From Bacilli bacterium (GTDB lineage: Bacteria; Bacillota_I; Bacilli_A; RF39; UBA660), in assembly GCA_900769695.1 (NCBI GenBank), contig CAAGHO010000002.1, positions 1-33,675 on the forward strand: a stretch of 33,675 nt of DNA, in the 5' to 3' direction. Below are positions 1 to 10,000 of this stretch, one piece after another (position 1 is the first letter of the stretch; each line of letters starts with the position of its first letter). The notes beneath the pieces were generated by a model. The model did not search any database and had not been told where the DNA came from. It was given only the letters and a program-made list of their open reading frames with translations. The position numbers and the translations under genes were made by a program.

Positions 1-1509
1 ATAGTTGGTTTAAAGAAATATGAAGAACCCACTTTTGACTATATTTTGGATAGTAACTTTGTTCCTATTCTTAATAAAAAACAATTGGATTTTGTTTCTA
101 ATATGTTTTTGAAAAAATACTATCCTGAAGCATGTTTAGAAAAATATATAGACGTAGACCTATTGGTTAAAAATATGGGGTTATCAGTTAAAAATAAAAA
201 GCTTTCTTTAGATGGTTCAATTTTTGGATTAATTAGTTTTAAAACAGTTGATGTGAGTTATTATACTAATAATACTAAAAGGGTTCAAAAAGCAAAACCT
301 GGAACTATTTATATAGATAATGATGCTACAAACAATTATGCTGGGAAATTAACATCTAATTTTGCAATTGTTCATGAGTGTATTCATTGGTATTTGCATA
401 GAAAATATTTTGCTTTTAGAGATTTGGTTAGTAGTAAAGTTACAAATAACAAGAAAAAAATTAATCTGAGTTGGATGGAGTATCAGGCAAATGAAATAGC
501 TTCACGAGTTTTATTACCAGAATGTTTATTGAAAAAAGAATTCTTGGGTTTAACAAAAAGCATCAATAATGAGCATGAATTGTTATTAATGGAAGAACAA
601 TGTGTTAGAGGAATATCAATAAAAGCTAATGTTTCAAAGGAAGCAGTAAAGGTAAGGTTATTAAAATTAGGATATAATGTCAGTGGTTTATCAGAGTATA
701 TGGATGGGAAATATTTAAAACCATATAGATCTAACAAACATTTAAACTATGGTGAATCATATTCCATAACATTTAGAAATTTATTGATTCTAGCAATGAC
801 TGATAGTAATTTAAGAGAACTATTATCAACGAATCACTATGTTTTTGTTGATAATCACTTATGTTTTAAGAATTCAAAATATACATTTTTAAAAGATCAT
901 AAATTTGAATTAACCAATTATGCCTTAGAACATATAGATGAATGTTGTATATTATTCTTGTATGATATTGATAATAAATATGAATATGTTAATAATTATG
1001 ACTATATACTTTGTAAAACACAAACCCAGAAAAAGAAAATAAAAATTAGAAGCTTTGAAACTATAGATGACATAAAATTACATCCAGAAAAGTTTGGAGA
1101 ATATTATAACAAAGTACTAAATGTATGTGACAGTTCCCCTTATAATTTTAGAGAAAAATTGAGATATTTGAGAGAAAGTGTTGGAATGACACGTGAAAAA
1201 TTAGAAGAACAATCATATATTAGTGCTCAAACAATAAAAGAGATAGAAAATAATAATAAAAGAGGTTATTTATTAGAAACAATTATGTCATTATGTATTG
1301 GTATGAAGCTCCCACCAGAATTTAGTTTTGATTTATTAAGAAGTGCTGGATTTAATATAGAAGTTTACGACGATCAAAAGAATTGTTTATATTGCTATAT
1401 ATTAAGAAATTTATATGATTGTGGTATAGATTATGTAAACGAAATATTAAAAATAAATAATATTTCTCCATTGACGCAAACAAAAGATATAGTAAGCGTT
1501 GCACGTTAA
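1..1509 (+). CDS. ImmA/IrrE-type metallopeptidase with C-terminal HTH (5' end missing)
   Basis: Reading frame 1 is open from the first base of the window, so the gene starts upstream; the TTG at 46 is only the first start-like codon inside and should not be taken as the true start. The zinc-protease motif HECIH is encoded at 373-387, followed by a Glu-rich helix with EYQANEIASR (about 480-510), the arrangement of the ImmA/IrrE (peptidase M78) family. A cro/C1-type helix-turn-helix follows near the C-terminus (about 1150-1270, LRYLRESVGMTREKLEEQSY). Known members cleave or inactivate repressors of phages and integrative elements, often after DNA damage. Protease before HTH is the reverse of the commoner order. 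It is the first visible gene before the lysis block, so a role in switching that block on is an inference. Its stop is followed by a short hairpin and a T run. Confidence 0.8.
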   Translation: MVGLKKYEEPTFDYILDSNFVPILNKKQLDFVSNMFLKKYYPEACLEKYIDVDLLVKNMGLSVKNKKLSLDGSIFGLISFKTVDVSYYTNNTKRVQKAKPGTIYIDNDATNNYAGKLTSNFAIVHECIHWYLHRKYFAFRDLVSSKVTNNKKKINLSWMEYQANEIASRVLLPECLLKKEFLGLTKSINNEHELLLMEEQCVRGISIKANVSKEAVKVRLLKLGYNVSGLSEYMDGKYLKPYRSNKHLNYGESYSITFRNLLILAMTDSNLRELLSTNHYVFVDNHLCFKNSKYTFLKDHKFELTNYALEHIDECCILFLYDIDNKYEYVNNYDYILCKTQTQKKKIKIRSFETIDDIKLHPEKFGEYYNKVLNVCDSSPYNFREKLRYLRESVGMTREKLEEQSYISAQTIKEIENNNKRGYLLETIMSLCIGMKLPPEFSFDLLRSAGFNIEVYDDQKNCLYCYILRNLYDCGIDYVNEILKINNISPLTQTKDIVSVAR

Positions 1510-1522
1510 GTGCTTTTTTTTT
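1501..1522 (+). terminator. Weak terminator after the ImmA-type gene
   Basis: A 4-bp GCAC/GTGC stem (1501-1504 with 1510-1513) encloses the stop codon of the preceding gene and is followed by nine T residues. The stem is short, so termination may be partial. Confidence 0.4.
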
Positions 1523-1531
1523 GGAATAATT

Positions 1532-1591
1532 TAATAGTACATCTTGCGTACTGTATATTTCTAATTTTATATGAGAAAGTGATTGTAGAAA
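1532..1591 (+). promoter_or_regulatory. Duplicated 60-bp upstream module, copy 1 (lysis block)
   Basis: This aligns without gaps to 3209-3268. The last 20 bases match at 19 of 20 positions (TGAGAAAGTGATTRTAGAAA). The first 23 match at 17 of 23 and end in TACTGT; exactly 17 less-conserved bases lie between the two conserved blocks. The upstream block carries an AGTAC/GTACT inverted repeat. The spacing resembles a promoter with unusual -35 and -10 boxes, or an activator site plus promoter. It lies 56 bp before the first gene of the lysis block. Confidence 0.55.
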
Positions 1592-1647
1592 GAGAGGTGA
1601 AATAAAAATAAAATTTACTATTTTGGTACAGAAAGGAGAGAATTATT

Positions 1648-1968
1648 ATGAACATTAATTTTACGGCGCTCATCTCTATATTATGTACTGTTATAACATC
1701 ACTACTTGCTTTTTTATCATATAAAAATAATCTTAAAGGAAGAAGTAATGAAGAGATAACTGATAGAGTTAAAAGGGATACTGCTATATCAACAAAACTA
1801 GATATGGTTATTGTAGGAAATAGTGAACTAAAAAATGAAATAAAAAGCATCAATGATAAGTTTGATGAAATAAGTGAGAGGGTGGCTAGATGTGAAGAAA
1901 AAACAAAGAATGCACAAGATAGGATTGATAAACTGGAATCAAATTCAAGATTTGAGGTGATAAGATGA
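1648..1968 (+). CDS. Small coiled-coil membrane protein of the lysis block (XhlA-like)
   Basis: This 106-residue protein has one N-terminal membrane segment (about residues 5-24, FTALISILCTVITSLLAFLSY) followed by a charged heptad-rich helix to the C-terminus (KNEIKSINDKFDEISERV and onward). The layout, with an inverted order of parts, recalls haemolysin XhlA-type and other holin-associated proteins of Gram-positive phages, which sit next to the holin and endolysin. Its start has a good AAAGGAG ribosome site at about 1633. The stop overlaps the next start by four bases (ATGA), so it is translationally coupled to the holin. The family assignment rests on architecture and position, not on a diagnostic motif. 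Confidence 0.6.
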   Translation: MNINFTALISILCTVITSLLAFLSYKNNLKGRSNEEITDRVKRDTAISTKLDMVIVGNSELKNEIKSINDKFDEISERVARCEEKTKNAQDRIDKLESNSRFEVIR

Positions 1969-2147
1969 AAGAATTTTTAAGAAATTCAAAAACAGAAAGA
2001 GCAATAAAAACTTTTATTGAAACATTTGCTTCATATATTGCTGTTAATATTATGGTTATTGATATCAATAGTAAAACAGCAGTTTATGGATTAATAGCGG
2101 GTGCGATTGGTAGTGCTATTTCTGTATTATTAAATATAAAAAAATAG
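1965..2147 (+). CDS. Phage holin, r1t-like
   Basis: This 60-residue protein has a charged N-terminus (MKEFLRNSKTERAIKTFIETF), two predicted membrane helices (about residues 17-34 and 40-56) joined by a short turn, and a Lys-Lys end. A small two-helix protein of this kind just before an endolysin is typical of r1t-type holins, which form membrane lesions that release or activate the endolysin at a set time. Its start overlaps the previous stop (ATGA), with GAGGTGAT as ribosome site. Its stop TAG is embedded in the GGAGGG ribosome site of the endolysin, so the three genes form one tightly coupled cassette. Confidence 0.75.
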   Translation: MKEFLRNSKTERAIKTFIETFASYIAVNIMVIDINSKTAVYGLIAGAIGSAISVLLNIKK

Positions 2148-2157
2148 GAGGGTATGT

Positions 2158-3096
2158 ATGATTAAAGGACAAAAATCAGTTATTGATGGTATAGAAAACT
2201 TTTTATGCCCTTTTACTGATATGTATATTTCCCAAGGCTCAAATGGAGCCTATTCACATAAGGGTATAATGGCCAATGATGTTCGAGGTAGGATTGCAGG
2301 AATTAAATATCCATATTATGCACCGTGTACATGTAAATGTTTAAAAAAATATCCTGAAACAGGACAAGTAATGTGGCAATCAATTAACAAAGTAAGATTT
2401 GCAAATGGAAGAATAGACTATGCAACATTTATGACAGCACATGATGATTCAATGGATGCAGAAATAGGACAAGTCGTATCACAAGGTGAACAACTTGGTA
2501 ACATGGGAAAAAAAGGATATTCTAATATGACAGGTGTTCATTGTCATATTCAGGTTAGCCAAAGCAATGATATAACATGGACTAAAAATAGTTATGGCAA
2601 TTATCACTTTAACAAAGAATATGATCTTGATGATTGTTATTTTGTTGATAATACTAATATTTTAAATGGAAAAGGTGGTAAATGGAAAAACACTACTCAA
2701 ATTATTATTGATAAACAAGGCGATAAAGAAAGAATAGATCAAATATTACACGTTGGAAGTAAGGTAAAATTTGATGGGATATTTAAAGTTGATATTTTAA
2801 GAAAACCATTGAAATCTAATATGTTTGGTAGTGAATTATTAACGGGAGTTAATTATTCTACATACTTATCTGGTAAAGTAAAAGAATATCATTGGATACC
2901 ACTTGATGATTGGACTGAAGTAGATAAATATGGAAATTCAGGGAGTCAAGACCAAATAGTAATTGGTGGGAAATCTTATATATTAAATAAAAATACTTAT
3001 GAAGTTGTTGCTATAGATATTAAAAGCAATTCCGCAAAATTAAAGTTAAACGATCATTATGTTTGGGTATTTAGTTCATTTCTGTATGAAGTTTAA
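2158..3096 (+). CDS. M23-family peptidoglycan endopeptidase (endolysin)
   Basis: This 312-residue protein has no signal peptide, as expected of a holin-dependent endolysin. The N-terminal two thirds is an M23-like (LytM/lysostaphin fold) zinc peptidase: His34 and Asp41 in SHKGIMAND, a further His in FMTAHDDS, and the HxH pair His128/His130 in GVHCHIQVS. M23 enzymes cut peptide cross-bridges of peptidoglycan. The C-terminal part (about residues 190-312) looks like one or two SH3-type wall-binding modules (HVGSKVKFDGIF... and KLKLNDHYVWVFSSFL). GGAGGG at 2147-2152 places the start at 2158, not at the out-of-frame ATG at 2154. It lies 11 bases after the holin and is followed by a hairpin. Beyond lysis, it may be the exit route for the leaderless RHS protein downstream (inference). 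Confidence 0.85.
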   Translation: MIKGQKSVIDGIENFLCPFTDMYISQGSNGAYSHKGIMANDVRGRIAGIKYPYYAPCTCKCLKKYPETGQVMWQSINKVRFANGRIDYATFMTAHDDSMDAEIGQVVSQGEQLGNMGKKGYSNMTGVHCHIQVSQSNDITWTKNSYGNYHFNKEYDLDDCYFVDNTNILNGKGGKWKNTTQIIIDKQGDKERIDQILHVGSKVKFDGIFKVDILRKPLKSNMFGSELLTGVNYSTYLSGKVKEYHWIPLDDWTEVDKYGNSGSQDQIVIGGKSYILNKNTYEVVAIDIKSNSAKLKLNDHYVWVFSSFLYEV

Positions 3097-3118
3097 GAAA
3101 ATTAAAAAAAAAATAATA

Positions 3119-3145
3119 AAAATGGTATATCATACGTACCATTTT
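3119..3145 (+). terminator. Hairpin between endolysin and tail-tip genes
   Basis: A perfect 9-bp inverted repeat, AAAATGGTA (3119-3127) and TACCATTTT (3137-3145), with a 9-base loop. The T run is short on the plus strand and long on the minus strand, so it may act in both directions. It separates the lysis block from the next transcription unit. Confidence 0.55.
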
Positions 3146-3208
3146 GATTAAAAAACAAAAAATACTTACTTTTCATTTCAAATAATTACTTTAAAAATCA
3201 ACAGATTA

Positions 3209-3268
3209 TAATGGTACTTCAAGTATACTGTTGAAGTTTTATGAATTGTGAGAAAGTGATTATAGAAA
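3209..3268 (+). promoter_or_regulatory. Duplicated 60-bp upstream module, copy 2 (tail-tip/RHS block)
   Basis: Second copy of the module at 1532-1591, 42 of 60 positions identical with no gaps. It precedes the tail-tip gene by about 105 bp. A small inverted repeat, TAGGT/ACCTA (3308-3323), lies between it and the gene and could be an operator or leader hairpin. No other copy was seen by eye in the window. Confidence 0.55.
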
Positions 3269-3373
3269 TGGAGATGATACATATGATTACATGAAGTTTG
3301 TGAATAGTAGGTGATATTACCTAATGGTTAAGATAAAAATAAGAAAAAATAAAAATGAAAGAAGGAATAAATA

Positions 3374-3997
3374 ATGAATAACTACGACTATATAGTTGGT
3401 GCCTTTACAAAGGAAGGTAACAATACAAATTTAGAGGTAAATAATTTAAATATCTCTTGTTTAACATCAAAAAATAATAAATTTGAATTGGATAGCGATG
3501 GAAATTTAACTGTTCAGAGTATTAATGCTAAATCCATAGCAAATGAAACAATATTAAATATTATGTATCCTATTGGTGCAATATATTTATCTGTTAATGA
3601 TACTAATCCAGGTACAATTTTTGGAGGTCAATGGGAACAAATTAAAGATACATTTTTATTAGGATGTGGTGATAAATATGCGAATGGAACAACAGGTGGT
3701 GAAGCGTCACATGTATTAACAAAAGCAGAAATGCCAAACCATAATCATAGTGCAAGTACAAATACAGCGGGAGGTCATAGACATACATTTAAAGGATGGT
3801 GGACAACAAAAGGTGATGGTTCAGCAACTTATGCATGTGTAGCGAGAGCAACTCAAAACGACGCGGCAGAATATGGTTCATTTTCTACTGCAGGAGATCA
3901 TTCACATACTGTAACTATAAATAATACAGGTGATGGGCAAGCACATAATAATATGCCACCATATATAGCAGTTTATATGTGGAAACGTATTAGTTAG
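3374..3997 (+). CDS. Phage tail-tip/baseplate protein, Gp10 C-terminal-like
   Basis: This 207-residue protein has the signature of Gp10/tail-collar-like tips of Firmicutes phages: MYPIGAIYLSVNDTNPGTIFGGQWEQI in the middle (about residues 56-82), a Gly/His-rich stretch, and the closing NNMPPYIAVYMWKRI. Three HxH motifs (HNH, HRH, HSH; about residues 122-178) resemble the metal-coordinating HxH needles of trimeric tail fibres. In phages such proteins attach to baseplates or fibres and contact the host surface. Here no tail tube, tape-measure or baseplate gene is in the window, and the gene is followed nine bases later by the RHS gene, whose ribosome site overlaps this stop codon. A role as receptor-binding or trimerisation partner of the RHS protein is therefore plausible but inferred. 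Confidence 0.8.
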   Translation: MNNYDYIVGAFTKEGNNTNLEVNNLNISCLTSKNNKFELDSDGNLTVQSINAKSIANETILNIMYPIGAIYLSVNDTNPGTIFGGQWEQIKDTFLLGCGDKYANGTTGGEASHVLTKAEMPNHNHSASTNTAGGHRHTFKGWWTTKGDGSATYACVARATQNDAAEYGSFSTAGDHSHTVTINNTGDGQAHNNMPPYIAVYMWKRIS

Positions 3998-4006
3998 GAG
4001 GCAAAA

Positions 4007-7000
4007 ATGGAAGAAATAGAATTGATTGAAAAAAGAGGTTTTCGTGAAAAACATTTTTTACAAAAAGATGGATCAATAATTGCTAAAGTTTATGATACTG
4101 ATGTACATTTTTTGAAAAATGGTAAATATGAGGAAATTGATAATACACTTGTAGAAGATTCTAATAATAATCTAGTAAATATAAGAAATAATTACAAAAT
4201 AAAATTTAGAAAAAACTGTAAAAAATCACTGATGAAAATAGAAAGAGATAATTATTATCTAGATATTAAATTAAAAGGATCACATAGTATCGATCTTAAT
4301 GAACCATATCAAAATTCAAAAATAGTAAGTGCAGTTTTATATAATAATGTCTTAGATGATGTAAGTATTGAATACAAAACATTATCAGATAAGATAAAAG
4401 AAACAATAATCCTAAAAAATAATAGATATAATAAATTTGTTTTTGATATTGATACAAATTTAAATTTATCGATTGATAATTCAAAAATTGTAGCAAAAAA
4501 TGAAAATAATGAAATAATTTATGTTATCGAAGAACCTTATATGGAAGATTCTGATGGAGTTATCAGTCATAATGTTTACTATAAACTAATAGAGTTGATT
4601 GACGACTATGAAATTGAATTAGTTTTAGATAATGATTGGTTGAATGATAGCAACAGAAAATATCCAGTATACATAGATCCAACAATAACAAATTATCAAA
4701 ATACAAATAGCGTTGCTGATACTTATATTTGTAATATGGATAATAGTCCAAAAGGAAGTGAACCTGTTTTAAAAGCAGGTGTTGAAAGAATAAATGGAAT
4801 AGACAGAGTAAATAGATCTTTGTTAAAGTTTGATTTACCAAAAATTAGTACTGGAAGTGAAATAGTAAATGCTGAAATAACTCTAATATCCACAATAAAT
4901 ACAAATGATGTTTCAGAAGATGAGCCATTAGTAGAACTACATAGGATTACTACAGATTGGGATGAAAATACCGCTACCTGGAACAATATGAACGATAAAT
5001 TTGATCCTAGAATAGAGGCATTATATCCATATAATAGAAGTATGTTAAGTGGAAATACTATAGTAGCTTCTATGGTAGGATTTGTGATAACTGATTTAGT
5101 AAAAAAATGGTATAGAGATTTACCAAACTATGGTGTAATGATAAAATCAGTTGAAGAAAAATATGTTGGTAGTGATTTTCCAGAATTTTTCTCCAAAAAT
5201 AACCAAGTTAATGGGAATCCCAAACCTATTTTATCAATTACCTATTTAAATCAGAATGGATTAGAAAATTATTTGGATTATAGAGAACAAAAATTTAGTA
5301 TAGGGTCTACTTACACAAATACATTCAATGGTAATATGGTTGGAGTTTTTGATGTAGGTAAAACAATAGGTGGAAATCATCCTATAAATCTTTCATTGAT
5401 ATATAATACAAATGATGTTGTATTAGGTAAGAATGTAGGTTTTGGTAATGGTTTTATGTTAAATCTAAATCAGACAATATCAAAAGTAAATATTGATAAT
5501 AATGAATATCTTGAATATGTTGATGAAGATGGTACGATTCATTATTTTTCCAAAAAAGCTTTTATAGATGATGATAATAATAAAGAAGAATACTATGATG
5601 AGGATGGATTAGGATTAACTATATCATTAGAAGAAAATAAATATGTAATGATTGATAAAAATAATAACAAAATGATATTTACAAATACTAATGATTTATA
5701 TTACTTGGCTGAAGAATGTGATAATGATAATAATAAAATATTTATAGAATATAATTCCGACAATAAGATAAAAAAGGTAAAGAATAGTGATAATTCTGAA
5801 ATAATAATAGATTATCTAGATTCAAAAATAACAATATCAAGTCCATTTGAGAATGTAGAATTAATTTTTGATGATAATAAAATCCAAAAAATAAAAAAAT
5901 TAGTAGGTGATACTGATTTTGCATATAATGAAAATAATTTGATTTATTCTATTACTGATGTTACAGGAATCAAAATTAATTATGATTATTATAGTGAAGA
6001 GCCTTATAGAATAAAAAAGGTTACTCAATACGGACTAAATAATACTGAAGGACAATATTTTTCTTTAGTATATGGTAATAAGGCAACAACAATAACAGAT
6101 AATAAAGGAAATAATACCACATTATTATTTAATGATAATGGTAATTTAATTTCTATGAATAGTTTAGGAAAGGATAACAATATAAAAGAGGCATACTCAT
6201 TAACTAAATCATATGGATATGGATATGATGGCTTAGATCAAAATAAAATCATTGAAAGTTCAATTCCAATAAAATATATAAAAAACTATTTAAAAAATAC
6301 TAGTTTTGAGTCAACTACAGATTATTTTAAATGTGATAATGATGATACTGAAATGATAACAGAAAGTATTACATCAGAAACTGCACATACAGGAAATAGA
6401 AGTTTAAAGATTGTAGCTCAACATCCTGGACAATCAGTATATCAAAAAATAAACGTTCCAAAAGGATATAACTACACATTTAGCTTTTATTATAAAAGTA
6501 CAGACCCTATTAATGTTTCTTTAAGCTATGTAGATGGTAATGGTAAATTTATATGTGAGAGTGAAGAAATTTCTTATTCAAATGAGTTTACTAGAGAAGA
6601 TATAACTATATATTATGAACAAAATGCTACAACTGATTTAAAAATATCAATAGAATCAGTATCAGCATGCACAATATACATAGATGATATTCAATTAGAA
6701 GAAGGTGAAGTAGCAAACGCATACAACATAATAGAAAATTCTGATTTTTCAGATGGATATGGTGATTGGAATGCAACAGTCGATAGTAATGATGACACAG
6801 AGTCAAATTTGAATTTGAGTGATTTCTTTAGTATTGTAAATGTTGGTAATACAGATAATACTGCATTAAAAATTGCAATGAATCCATTATATACAACAAC
6901 TATTAAAAGAACATTTCCGATTTCTGGTAAAAAAGGTGATTTATATACATTGTCATTCTGGTATAAAAATGAAGGGGTAGCAGGAACTAGACCACATGCT

Positions 7001-10000
7001 GGTAATAAAGTATCACTTTCATTCTATCCAAGTGAAGCATGTATGCCAGAAATTGAGTTGAATTTAGATTCAGATAAATGGCAATTTTTCTCTTATAGAG
7101 GAAGAGCATTAGATGATTTTGATTCGATTTTGTTATCATTCTTTCAATACTTAAATGCTAATGATTTTTATATAACTAATATATCTTTTTACAGAGATGT
7201 TACAAGCGGTGATTATTCATATGATGAAAATGGAAATTTAATTTGTTTGGAGGATCATTTAAAAAATGCAAGTAATTTTAAATATGATTCTAGTAATAAT
7301 TTAACGACAGCATTAATGTCAAGTGGAAAAAAATTAAAATATGAGTATGTTAAGAATAAAAATGATAAAATTTTAGGTTCAACATCAAACAGTGGAATTT
7401 GTAATCAGCTAGAGTATGATGATAATGGCAATGTTGTAAAAAATAAAGTATCTAAAAAGTACAACGATGTATTAGATGAAGAACCAGTTAGATTAAGAAA
7501 TAGTGGTACATACAAATATGTAAAATCTAGATATAGGGATATTGTTGTAGAAGAAGATCCTTGTAGTAATACCATATGGAAATTGAAAAAAGTTAATGAT
7601 TACTATAAAATCGTATATAATACACTTCCAAACTATACCATTTCACACAATGAAGATAATATAAGGCTATCTGGGCTAGATGAGAATAATCTTTTTAGAT
7701 TAAGTAAAAATGAAAATGGAAGTTATCATATCTTTGTCATAGATTCTGAAGGTAATGATACCAATAAATGTCTAAAAGTAGAAGATAATAAATTAATAAT
7801 TACTACACCAAAAAATGATGATACATCATTTGATATATATATAGAATTAGTTAATGATTTATTCATAGAAAATGATGTTACATACACAACAAACGGTAAG
7901 TTTATAAATAAAATGATAGAAAGTGATTTAAGCGAAACAAAGTATGATTTTGATGAAAATAATGGATTATTAAATTATCAAATTGATGCAAATGGTAATA
8001 AGACAGAATATTCATATAATTCAAAAAATCAAATAGAATCAATATCAGTTGGAGATAAAAAAATTAACTACATATATAATGATTCCAATTTACTTAATAA
8101 AATAGATACAGGAAATTGTCAGTATAATATACTTTATGATGATTTTATGAACTTTAAGGAAATAAAAATTGGTAATGATATTTTACTAATGAAAAAAGAA
8201 TATGAAAAAAACAATGGTAATCTTATAAAAAATATTTATGGTAATGATGATATTATATATTTTGATTATGATAATTTCGATAGAATTTCATCGATAAAAA
8301 AACAAGATGATTATTATTATTACTATTACGATAATAATGGTAATATTTCAAAAATCAAATCAAATAATTCTAACGAAAAGTTATTATATGATAAAGCAAA
8401 TAGAGTTTATAAACATGTTTATAATGATTTAATTACAAATTATAAGTATGATGATGATAATAATTTGACTGATAAAATATATAAAATAAATAATCTTGAA
8501 ATTACTATGAACAATAATTATAATAAAGAAAATAATATTATCAGTTCAATTTTTGGAGATAATGAGATAAGTTACACGTATGATTTGTTAGAAAGAAAAG
8601 AAAAAATAACGATTAATAATAAGTTTAATATTAAATATAATTATATAAATTTAGGAAATAGAGCAACCTTTATCGTTGATAGTGTAGATATAGGCAACGA
8701 TAATTATAAATTCTTATATGATAATATGAAAAATATAACTCAGGTATTATTAAATAACAAGATTGTTAAAAAATATGATTATAATATTTATAATGAACTT
8801 ATTTCTGAATATGATTACAATAATGGTGTTAGAGAAGAATATAATTATGATTTATTTGGAAATATTTTATCTAATAAGATAGAAGATTTGTCAACTGGAG
8901 AAATAAAGGAAATAAACAATTATGAATATGCTAATTCTAATTGGAAAGATCAAGTAACAAAATATAATGATCTTGAGATTACATATGATAATATGGGAAA
9001 CATTGTTAAATTAGGTAATAATGTAAATCTTGAATGGAAGAATGGTTCAGAATTATTTAAGTATTTTGATGCAAGTTCGAATGTTTCAATGAGTTATAAA
9101 TATAACAGCAAGGGTATACGTGTATATAAAAAGTCAAATTCAGTTGAAACATATTATTACTTAGAAGATGATAAAATTATATGTGAGAAAAGAAATAATT
9201 CATATATATATTACTTAAGAAATGAAATGGGATTAATAGGATTTATATATAATGGAAAAACATATTTATATATTAAAAACTCTTTCAATGATATTATTGG
9301 AATTATGGATACAGAATGTAATGAAATTGTAAAATATAGTTATGATTCATGGGGAAAAATTATTAATATTAATGATCTAACAGATGAAAATATTGGCAAA
9401 ATAAATCCGTTTAGATATCGATCATATTATTATGATGATGAAACTGAATTATATTACTTAAATAGTAGATATTATAGTCCTATGTTACATAGGTTCATTT
9501 CACCAGATAGTTGTTTAGGTAGTACAGGTGATCATAATGGGTATAACCTATATGCTTATGTTGCTAATAATCCAATTAACTATTTTGATCCAAATGGGAA
9601 CTCACTTAAAAGTATAAAAAAAGCAATAAAAAAAGGACTGAAAAAAATAGTTAATTCGGCAAAAAAAATTATTAATAGTGTTAAAAAAATAGTAAAGCAA
9701 ATCACAACGGGAAAAGCAAATTTCGTAGTGGAATATCAAATCGGATTAGGTATGGAAACCGAAAGTCATGGTATGAATGTTGGATTTAATAAATCTTTTG
9801 GGCATGGTTATAGCAGTAAAAGAAAAGAATATGATTTCACATCAAATAGTATTGGTGTTACAGCTGAAAAGTTTGGAGCAGAATATGGACTTAGTGCAGA
9901 GTTGATAAACTATCAATCGGGTGTAAATCCAATGATTATGCCATGGGAAGTTTGGAATGATGAAGAGACAGAAAAATCAATTGTTTTAGGTTCTACACGT

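Noticed and set aside
4296..5924. Several minus-strand ORFs inside the RHS gene
   Set aside because: They lie opposite a well-supported coding sequence, have low-complexity composition and no ribosome sites.
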